A stretch of DNA of 59,027 nt from Candidatus Hydrogenedentota bacterium (GTDB taxonomy: Bacteria > Hydrogenedentota > Hydrogenedentia > Hydrogenedentales > SLHB01), in assembly GCA_016209895.1 (NCBI GenBank), contig JACQVH010000059.1:1-59027 (forward strand), written 5' to 3'. The translations under genes were made by a program, and so were the position numbers. The notes beneath the pieces are model-generated. The model was not told the DNA's origin. It was given only the letters and a program-made list of their open reading frames with translations, and searched no databases. Shown piece by piece: positions 26,102 to 32,826 of the stretch (position 1 is its first letter; each line of letters opens with the position of its first letter).

Positions 26102-27253
26102 TCAGACCAACTCTTCGGCGGGCACTGCAAGTTTCGGGTCATACTGGACGTCAAGCCAGTGCAGCATGGCCAAGTTGCGAATGGCAGAAGCCAAGTCAGT
26201 CTCGGAAAGAGGAGGTTTGCGTTTCTGTTTCCAGTCCATGACGGCACCCAGCACTTCTCCTTCCAACGGTGTGACCTTGCGACGCTTCTTGAGTTTGTCG
26301 GCGGCGAACAAGACAGTAGCGGTAATCTCCGCCTGGTTGGTATCCACCCGTGTGAAAAGGTCGGTGGTTTTTTCGATAATGTTTGACCAGCGACCTAAGG
26401 CCCCCTCGTACTCTTTCCGCACCCGGTCATAGTTGGGGCCGACACCAACCCTGAACATTCGGCCCAAGCGCTCTTCCTGGAGCAGATTGTCATTGACCAG
26501 TCTGGTCTGCACCGTTTTCAGGCCGCTGCTGAACGGTCCGAAGCTGCCCTCGTTATACTCCAATCCCGTAGGCAATCCTTCCCGTGTCGCCACATAGGCA
26601 ATTTTTTGGAAGATTACGCGTCCGACGGGCCAGCAAAAGGGCTGTGCCTCGAGCCGCCGCACAATCTCGACCAAAGCAACCCACGCGGGATTCAGAGCCC
26701 CGGGCGTCGCCACCGTAGAATGTGCACGCGACGGCACGTTCAGCGGTGGCGCCGAAAGGAACTCCTTAGTCAATTCCTTCGGCGGCGTTCCGTACGGGGC
26801 ATAGAGTTCGACGGGAATGTTCATCGTACTGAGGTACCGATACATCAGCGGGCCGACGTCGCGCCATTCGAGTTGGCCGTTCCCGCAGCCGAGCGGCGGC
26901 ACCGCAATTGAGGCAATCTCCCACTGTCGAACGCGGTCTACCAGAACCTGTAGCCCGCGTTCGATGTCTTCGATTCGGGAAACAGACTTCCAGTGGTCCT
27001 TGGTCGGGAAATTGACAATTTGCGGGGGAAAGACAGACCGATACAGATACGGAACGCCGGGGCGTACCTCGCCCCGCTCGCAGCGGCGGGCATAGTCCTC
27101 GAACATGTCTGGAAAGCGCTTCTTAAATTCCAAGGCGATGCCCTTGCCCATCACGCCCACGCAATTGACCGTGTTAACCAGGGTTTGCGCCTTGGAGTGC
27201 AGAAGGTCGCCCAGGAGGACTTTGATTTCCTTGCTTTTAGAAAAAGAACCCAT
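26102..27253 (-). CDS. darG: DarG-type macrodomain antitoxin (DNA ADP-ribosylglycohydrolase)
   Basis: A 383-residue protein. Residues 8-155 are a macrodomain: GDLLHSKAQTLVNTVNCVGVMGKGIA near 15-40 is the ADP-ribose-binding loop, and SIAVPPLGCGNGQL near 115 the second loop. Residues 190-383 are a C-terminal helical domain (WPVGRVIFQKIAYVATREG) of the type that binds and blocks DarT. DarG removes ADP-ribose from thymidines in DNA, so it neutralises DarT both enzymatically and by binding. It overlaps darT by 17 bases, on the same strand and downstream of it. It is part of the leftward defence island. Confidence 0.9.
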   Translation of the reverse strand: MGSFSKSKEIKVLLGDLLHSKAQTLVNTVNCVGVMGKGIALEFKKRFPDMFEDYARRCERGEVRPGVPYLYRSVFPPQIVNFPTKDHWKSVSRIEDIERGLQVLVDRVRQWEIASIAVPPLGCGNGQLEWRDVGPLMYRYLSTMNIPVELYAPYGTPPKELTKEFLSAPPLNVPSRAHSTVATPGALNPAWVALVEIVRRLEAQPFCWPVGRVIFQKIAYVATREGLPTGLEYNEGSFGPFSSGLKTVQTRLVNDNLLQEERLGRMFRVGVGPNYDRVRKEYEGALGRWSNIIEKTTDLFTRVDTNQAEITATVLFAADKLKKRRKVTPLEGEVLGAVMDWKQKRKPPLSETDLASAIRNLAMLHWLDVQYDPKLAVPAEELV

Positions 27254-27827
27254 GCCTCACCTCGACAGTCACATGAACGCCTAAGGCCTGCCAACGATGA
27301 AGAGCTGCCGGATTGGCCACGTACGCCCCGATTATGAACTCAGGCGAAACCCTATCCGGCACCAATACCTCGGCACACTTCTCTGACTTGTGTCGCATCT
27401 CGTCAATCGGATCGTCCGGATGCGTCCAGTATTGCGCAAATACCCGCGAACTGTCCAATAGATCGAGGCCCGTTGCGACCGGGCGGAAGACCACATAGTC
27501 GCTTGATGCATTCCGGTCCGCCACGATGACGCCTGGCAGATCCAGCACCCCACCATGAAACCGAAGCACGCAGATCGTGTCGTTTTGTGCCCTGACCTTG
27601 CTCAACATCGGGTTGTGGGCATCGAAGTACAGATTCACGTACTCATGCAGCCTGCGCGCACCAGGTATCCGCTTGTTTGCGCGCTTGGCCTGTATCTGCT
27701 CCATCGCTATTGAAAGATGGTCCACTGGCGACGCTTGGACATGGGACAGGATTCCCAACTGGAGTATGGTCGTGACGTTATCGATAGGCGTGACGTAATG
27801 CAACTCTCGAATGTCTTCCCGCTTCAA
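27237..27827 (-). CDS. darT: DarT-type DNA ADP-ribosyltransferase toxin (DUF4433)
   Basis: A 196-residue toxin that ADP-ribosylates thymidine bases in single-stranded DNA, known as an anti-phage effector. ELHYVTPIDNVTTILQLGIL near the start is the NAD-binding segment. HEYVNLYFDAHNPML near residue 65 matches the conserved YVPFYF..RSPM region. The catalytic Glu lies in AEVLVP near residue 155. I prefer a TTG start at 27827 because GAGGAGG precedes it and the family starts close to this point; an ATG at 27899 would add 24 atypical residues. Overlap with darG supports coupled synthesis. Confidence 0.88.
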   Translation of the reverse strand: MKREDIRELHYVTPIDNVTTILQLGILSHVQASPVDHLSIAMEQIQAKRANKRIPGARRLHEYVNLYFDAHNPMLSKVRAQNDTICVLRFHGGVLDLPGVIVADRNASSDYVVFRPVATGLDLLDSSRVFAQYWTHPDDPIDEMRHKSEKCAEVLVPDRVSPEFIIGAYVANPAALHRWQALGVHVTVEVRHGFFF

Positions 27828-27995
27828 TCGCCGCCCTCCTCGCCCCTGACGCGGACTGCTACGCCACCCCCAACGGTTCATTGGGAGGAATGTTATCATT
27901 CAGATTGGTCGCGAGGGAATCAAGCAAGAGCGGCGACGTTCCTCCACCAGGAGAGCACCATTTCTCAAAGCGGATGGCGGCGGCTCGCGTGAGCA

Positions 27996-28358
27996 TCAAA
28001 GTTTCCCTTTGAAGGCGCGATCGAGGATGGAAGGGAGCAAGGCGTCGAGTTCGGCGGCGGTTTCGGATTGGTGGCGCTTCGCTGTATCAGCTTCGGCCTG
28101 CAAGGCGTCGAGTTTAGCGACGATGCAGTGTTGTTCACGAAGAGATGGAACGAAGACCAGGTAGGCCTTCAGTCTAGTTCCTGTCAAGTGAGAAATCGTA
28201 GTCTGGGTTTTCAGTTCAAGCCAATGGCCTTCATTGGCCGCCCAGAACAAGTGATGAAGCACAAACCTGGGCAATGCGCGTTTATCGTGACACCTGATCC
28301 GATGAAGGGCCTTTTGGTAACAACACCCGGGAATCTCATTGTTCCAAATCGCAGCCTT
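27996..28358 (-). pseudogene. hsdS 3' fragment (second specificity subunit, 5' end missing)
   Basis: About 120 codons of a type I specificity subunit. From the right it reads KAAIWNNEIPGCCYQKALHR, then PRFVLHHLFWAANEGHW, TTISHLTGTRLKAY, and the coiled C-terminal conserved region SLREQHCIVAKLDALQAEAD, ending SILDRAFKGKL. The frame meets a stop just upstream, and similarity ends near 28358, where a PIN-domain fragment on the opposite strand begins. It is an S gene that once followed hsdM and was cut by recombination. The intact hsdS lies upstream at 31207-32826. Confidence 0.8.
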
Positions 28359-28360
28359 GG

Positions 28361-28564
28361 GCCAAGGTCAAGTTCGATTATCAAATTACCGCAATAGCAA
28401 AGGCACGAACGGTAAGCGCTATCTACTCGAACGATGAAGATATTCGTAGGTTTGCCAAGATCGAAGGAATTACGGTCGTGTCGATCTGGGACCTTCCCGA
28501 CCCACCGCCCGCGCAGCCCGATCTTCCGAACATTGAGGCGTCGGCGGATACTCAAGATATCTGA
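28361..28564 (+). pseudogene. PIN-domain toxin C-terminal fragment
   Basis: 67 codons ending in TGA with no start codon. It reads AKVKFDYQITAIAKARTVS, then AIYSNDEDIRRFAKIEGI and TVVSIWDLPDPP. The D..I.AIA and YSNDEDI pattern is the C-terminal half of VapC-like PIN nucleases. The N-terminal half with the first catalytic Asp is missing. The fragment begins within a few bases of the point where the opposing hsdS fragment ends, which marks a recombination junction at about 28355-28365. 28565-28752 holds no gene I can support. Confidence 0.75.
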
Positions 28565-28752
28565 GGGGGAGTGCCGCGGCCTCCGGCCGTCATAATTCTC
28601 CCTTGAAGGAGTTACGGTGCGGGGAGGATTGTGAAATGTGGAAGGATCGTTTCCACTCGGTACCGAGCGAGGTTGTCTCCGAGGCGGTTGCGTCGCGTTG
28701 CGGTTGCAGTGAGAGCCGTACGCATACCCACCCGGTTGCCGTCCCAGTATCC

Positions 28753-30213
28753 CTATCGGGAGGGCTTCAGGTCGGCGGCGATGGTTTCAAATTGGTCGAG
28801 GGCGGCTTGTAGGTCTTCGGCGATTTCCTGGGCAATCACATCGGGGGCGGGAAGGTTGGCGGAGTCTTCCAGGGATTCATCTTTGAGCCAGAAGATATCG
28901 AGGTTCGCCTTGTCCCTTTTGGTCAAGTCATCGTAGGCGAAAGATTTGAATCGGTCGGTCTCTTTTCGCAGGTGGCGATTTGCGGGGTTAAAGCACGCGA
29001 CGAAGTCGTCGAGGTCCGCGCGTTTCAGTGGGTTTTCTTTGAGGGTGAAGTGCTGATTGGTGCGGAAGTCATATATCCAGAGCGACTTGGTCCAGGGCTT
29101 TTCGCTGGCGGGTTTGCGGTCGAAGAACAGGACATTCGCCTTGACGCCTTGGGCGTAGAAAATGCCGGTCGGCAAGCGCAGCAGGGTATGCACGTCGGCA
29201 TCGTGAAGGAGTTTACGGCGGACGGTTTCGCCGGCACCGCCTTCGAACAGCACGTTGTCCGGCACGACAATAGCTGCGCGTCCGTGCTGCTTGAGAATGG
29301 TGAAGACGTGCTGCAGGAAATTGAGCTGTTTGTTGCTGGTGGAGGCCCAAAAATCGTCGCGCACCACAACAAGGCTTTCTTTCTGTTGTTCACCGGCCTC
29401 ATTTATAACCGTCACGCTGCTCTTCTTGCCGAACGGCGGATTGGTGAGCACCATATCAAATTCGCCGTGTCTTGCGGCCAAGGCGTCCTTCACGAGAATG
29501 GGGCTGTCGTCCCCGCCGATGCCGTGGAGCACGAGGTTCATCACGCAGAGGCGCGCCACACTGTCCACCAATTCGACACCGAAAAGCGTATTGGACTTGA
29601 GACGCCGTTTCTGGGCCTTGTCGAGTTGATATTGGCGGGAAACGAAGTCGTGCGCGGCCAGCAAAAAGCCGCCGGTGCCGCAGGCCGGATCGCAAATGAC
29701 GATACCCGGCTCGGGCCGCATGACGTCCACCAGCGCCTTGATAAGCGCGCGCGGTGTGAAGTATTGGCCCGCGCCCCCTTTCACGTCTTCGGCGTTCTTC
29801 TGCAACAGCCCTTCGTAGGCGTCGCCCTTCACGTCCGCGTCGAGCGAGGTCCACTGTTCGCGATCGATCAGGTCCGCGACCAACCGCCGCAGCTTGGCCG
29901 GGTCTTGAATCTTGTTCTGGGCCTTGCGGAAGATCACGCCGATCATGCCCGGCTGTTTGCCCAATTCCTCCAGCGTGTGGCGATAATGGATTTCCAGCGC
30001 GTCACCGTCGAGTTTCATCAGCGCTTCCCAGGAGTACTGCCGCGGAATGGGCGACGCCTTGTTATACGGCGGTTTGCTCTGCTCGTCCGCCATCTTGAGG
30101 AACAGCAGAAACGTCAACTGCTCAACGTAATCCCCGCAAGATAACCCATCGTCCCGCAGGATGTTGCAGTAGTTCCAGAGCTTTTGGACAATGTACTGGG
30201 AGTGGTTCGCCAT
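28753..30213 (-). CDS. hsdM: Type I restriction-modification methyltransferase subunit
   Basis: A 486-residue HsdM, the N6-adenine methyltransferase of a type I system. The N-terminal helical domain (IVQKLWNYCNILRDDGLSC) is intact. Motif I is DPACGTGGFLLAAH near residue 183, and catalytic motif IV NPPFG is near 263 (MVLTNPPFGKKS). QYFTPRALI near 154 is the conserved pre-motif. It acts with HsdS to methylate and with HsdR to restrict. In this operon it lies after hsdR, hsdS and a DUF3800 gene, separated from the last by 157 bases. Confidence 0.95.
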   Translation of the reverse strand: MANHSQYIVQKLWNYCNILRDDGLSCGDYVEQLTFLLFLKMADEQSKPPYNKASPIPRQYSWEALMKLDGDALEIHYRHTLEELGKQPGMIGVIFRKAQNKIQDPAKLRRLVADLIDREQWTSLDADVKGDAYEGLLQKNAEDVKGGAGQYFTPRALIKALVDVMRPEPGIVICDPACGTGGFLLAAHDFVSRQYQLDKAQKRRLKSNTLFGVELVDSVARLCVMNLVLHGIGGDDSPILVKDALAARHGEFDMVLTNPPFGKKSSVTVINEAGEQQKESLVVVRDDFWASTSNKQLNFLQHVFTILKQHGRAAIVVPDNVLFEGGAGETVRRKLLHDADVHTLLRLPTGIFYAQGVKANVLFFDRKPASEKPWTKSLWIYDFRTNQHFTLKENPLKRADLDDFVACFNPANRHLRKETDRFKSFAYDDLTKRDKANLDIFWLKDESLEDSANLPAPDVIAQEIAEDLQAALDQFETIAADLKPSR

Positions 30214-30285
30214 CCTTGTAAGTCCTTACGCACCTTTTGGTTGTAACGGTTGATTTGGTCCAGCCGCCAAGCGGAATGTATACAG

Positions 30286-30314
30286 TTGACAAATCCCGCT
30301 CCCCTGCGTATATT
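30286..30314 (+). promoter_or_regulatory. Consensus sigma70-type promoter facing right, no gene behind it
   Basis: TTGACA at 30286-30291, a 17-base spacer and TATATT at 30309-30314. This is one of the best housekeeping promoters in the window. It lies between hsdM and the DUF3800 gene and points away from both, into the 3' end of the DUF3800 gene. It could make an antisense RNA or be a relic of a displaced gene. Confidence 0.5.
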
Positions 30315-30370
30315 AAGTTATAGCCTGCTTCATCTGAAAGCCGACTCCATGTCGTCGAAGGGTATCCTTC

Positions 30371-31204
30371 TCAGGATGATGGCGGGCTTAACTTATTTGC
30401 CGTTGTCAAAAGGTTTCCCTTCTTGTAGTAATTCCGGCTTCCCTCGTACTTCTCAAAATCGTACAGATCGATTACCAACGCAATCCGATCTTTGACATAC
30501 TCATAATGTCGCAACTCGCCTTTCTCGAACACCCGCTGGACGGACCAACATAGATAGTCCGCTATCGCCAAGAGGGGCTCCAGCCGCGGGGTCTGTACGT
30601 TAAAAACGACCTGCGAATGAATCTCGGAGCGGTCCCAACGTTTGGAAAAGCGGTCTGTGGCCTTGGCGAGCGCGCGGTCGAGGTTGGCATTCCGTGTCGT
30701 TGTGCCGCGCGCCGCCACGTTCAGCACCAGCCTTTGACCGAGCCGCAGTTTGTTCTTCAACAGGTGCGACAAAAGGTCCGCGTAGAATTCCGACTCGCGG
30801 TTATTGTGTTTCTTTGCATATAGCGACGGTATCTTGCGTCCCACCACCATTTCCAGACTACACTCCATGGTCCTGATATAGCGGAACAAACGCTCCCGGA
30901 CTTCCGGTGGGTCAGCAGTCGCATGGAAGTAAAATCCTCCGTTAGCAATTCTCTTGGCGACGCTTGGAATTCGATTCAGATACTCGTCGGCCTCCACCGC
31001 GCGCTGAAGGTCCAGCACGTCCCGGCGTGTCGTTTTCAGGTCCGCGCTGAACTTGACCATGCCGATCCCAAAAGCCAACGAAACACCGGGCGAGCCGATT
31101 GAGACTACGCGGTTCTTGTCAAAGAACGTAGTGTCACCCGCCTCATCCAGGAAGCGGTGGCTAACCTCGAGCGTTTTGCCGGCGCTACCTGCTTCTCCGG
31201 CCAC
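30371..31204 (-). CDS. DUF3800 protein inserted between hsdS and hsdM
   Basis: A 277-residue DUF3800 protein. The N-terminal RFLDEAGDTTFF (near residue 17) matches the conserved acidic start of the family. FYFHATADPPEVRERLF follows near 92. ESEFYADLLSHLLKNKLRLG and the late LLAIADYLCWSVQRVFEKG complete the RNase H-like pattern. The start is a GTG three bases after hsdS, so it is cotranscribed with the restriction genes. DUF3800 proteins often accompany defence and mobile loci, but their activity is not settled. Its position in a type I operon suggests an accessory defence factor. Confidence 0.8.
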   Translation of the reverse strand: MAGEAGSAGKTLEVSHRFLDEAGDTTFFDKNRVVSIGSPGVSLAFGIGMVKFSADLKTTRRDVLDLQRAVEADEYLNRIPSVAKRIANGGFYFHATADPPEVRERLFRYIRTMECSLEMVVGRKIPSLYAKKHNNRESEFYADLLSHLLKNKLRLGQRLVLNVAARGTTTRNANLDRALAKATDRFSKRWDRSEIHSQVVFNVQTPRLEPLLAIADYLCWSVQRVFEKGELRHYEYVKDRIALVIDLYDFEKYEGSRNYYKKGNLLTTANKLSPPSS

Positions 31205-31206
31205 GA

Positions 31207-32826
31207 CTACCGATTCCCTCGCTCTGCGGTTGCGCCGATCGGTTCCAGTACGGGCGCCGCCGGTACGTCGTTGGGGTCTTGCGGTACAAGTCGGCCGGAG
31301 AAGGCCTTTTGAAGAATCGCCTGGCGCAGGCGGTCGGCGCGTTTGAAATTGGCGGTGGCGAGGTCCTCCAGTTCGTCCACCACGGAAAGCCGCCGTTCGA
31401 CCTCGGCCACGATGCGCTCCTGCTCGGCAAATGGCGGAGCGACAATTGGCAGGTCCCCCACTTTGTTTACGCTCAATGTGTAGAGACCCGAAGTCGAACT
31501 AGCAACCAATTCGACGTAATGGCGACCACCGGGAGAAAGCAGCCAATGAAGAATCCACTTTGCGATGCGAGTCAGCACAAGCCGAACCTTAATGACGTGA
31601 TTCTGATGAAGGCATGGATCAATTGAACCGTCCCAAATCGCCAGTCGCCCAATCTGGTCTTTGCTGCCGTTGCCTTCAACCACAAGTAGGTCCCCTGCGG
31701 AGAGGAGCAGTTTCTGAATGTCCGCATCCTCAACGCCAATCTCTTCCACGTCATCAAGGCGGAGTTCATTCGCGTAGACGTTTGCAACCCGAAGGTAAGG
31801 AAGCCGTTTAACAAGTTTCGTCCGCTTGGGGTTTTTCGTCAGTCCGCCGAATGTAAATCCAAGTTGCTCCAGACGTGCCCATGTCCAGCCTTCGGGCAGA
31901 GCCGGCAGATCCGTGGTGTCCGGCTGTTGAGGTTCCCGGTAGGGCTTGGGTTTCTTGCCGGTGGTCTTCTGGCGCTGTTCCCATTGGGCACGGCGCTCTT
32001 TGAGGATACGCTGCAACAGGACCTCGGCGGGTTCGTATTTGACCGCGGATTTCGCGGATGGCGCGGATGAACCGCTCTCGTTATCCGTGCCATCCGCGTA
32101 ATCCGCGGTCTTACTTAACTCGGCTTCGGTGGGGACGAGTCGGCCTTCGCAGGCGGCCTTGAGGACGCTGGCGCGGTAGCGTTTGAGGTTGGCCTGCACG
32201 CGTTTCAACGCCGCCACCCCCGCCTCCAACCGCGTGAACTGCTCCTCGATTTCCTCGACAATCCGCCGCTGCCGTTCACGAGCGGGGTAGACAAAAGGAA
32301 AATCCCGTATGGTCGAAGGCTTGACGCGCATGAGGGAGCCCCCAACACCCGATACATTCGATGCAAGGAAATCACGAACACCCGTTTGCTGGAGAAAATA
32401 GCAGAGATACGCTGGCTCGACAGTTCCCGAAGGAGGAAATACTATCCATTCAGTTGAAGCTATTTTCGTGTGTGGCGTGAAGTCTCCAACTATCCAGGCT
32501 CTGTTGATCCGTGGATTTATTTTGCAGAGCAAGACCGTTTGGGGTGTGACGAGTTGTTTGCTCGAGCCGATTTCATTGCCAAGCAAGATTTCCGGCTTCC
32601 CACCGGCAAAGCTTGGCACACTATATAGCTCGAAGCGTTGTTCCGGCGACTTGAGGGGATTAACACTTTGCCCTCGCTGCACGCATAACTTTCCCAACGT
32701 AGTTTGGCTCCAGTCTGCCATGTCGAGTATGCCGCACTTCTTAACTTCGGATTTCGCGGCAGACGCGGATGAGGAAAGCGGTTTATCCGCGCAATCCGTG
32801 TAATCCGCGGTCATTCTCCGTTTCAT
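31207..32826 (-). CDS. hsdS: Type I restriction specificity subunit with palindromic inserts
   Basis: A 539-residue HsdS with two target-recognition domains (about residues 37-200 and 315-480). Each is followed by a helical conserved region (ERQRRIVEEIEEQFTRLEAG and EQERIVAEVERRLSVVDELE). It sets the DNA target for HsdM and HsdR. The start overlaps the hsdR stop (ATGA). With this start the first 35 residues derive mainly from a 70-base palindromic repeat (ADYTDCADKPLSSS); an ATG at 32721 (MADWSQTTLGK) would skip it. A second in-frame copy encodes ADYADGTDNESGSS in the linker between the two halves, near residues 240-265. Confidence 0.93.
   Translation of the reverse strand: MKRRMTADYTDCADKPLSSSASAAKSEVKKCGILDMADWSQTTLGKLCVQRGQSVNPLKSPEQRFELYSVPSFAGGKPEILLGNEIGSSKQLVTPQTVLLCKINPRINRAWIVGDFTPHTKIASTEWIVFPPSGTVEPAYLCYFLQQTGVRDFLASNVSGVGGSLMRVKPSTIRDFPFVYPARERQRRIVEEIEEQFTRLEAGVAALKRVQANLKRYRASVLKAACEGRLVPTEAELSKTADYADGTDNESGSSAPSAKSAVKYEPAEVLLQRILKERRAQWEQRQKTTGKKPKPYREPQQPDTTDLPALPEGWTWARLEQLGFTFGGLTKNPKRTKLVKRLPYLRVANVYANELRLDDVEEIGVEDADIQKLLLSAGDLLVVEGNGSKDQIGRLAIWDGSIDPCLHQNHVIKVRLVLTRIAKWILHWLLSPGGRHYVELVASSTSGLYTLSVNKVGDLPIVAPPFAEQERIVAEVERRLSVVDELEDLATANFKRADRLRQAILQKAFSGRLVPQDPNDVPAAPVLEPIGATAERGNR
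32041..32110. repeat. 70-base palindromic repeat inside hsdS, copy 1
   Basis: Two 30-base arms, GACCGCGGATTTCGCGGATG... and its near reverse complement ending ...ATCCGCGGTC, with 27 of 30 positions pairing and a 10-base loop. It is read in frame through hsdS in the linker between its two halves. The same element recurs at 32743-32812, and a degenerate half at 40287-40315. Confidence 0.85.
32743..32812. repeat. 70-base palindromic repeat inside hsdS, copy 2
   Basis: Same length, orientation and layout as the copy at 32041-32110. The right arm ends ...TGTAATCCGCGGTC; the left arm (AACTTCGGATTTCGCGG...) is more degenerate. It occupies the first codons of hsdS after the ATGA overlap with hsdR. 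Confidence 0.8.

Noticed and set aside
28972-30144. A 390-codon plus-strand frame opposite hsdM.
   Set aside because: Composition (His/Val/Glu-rich) and lack of motifs match an antisense shadow.
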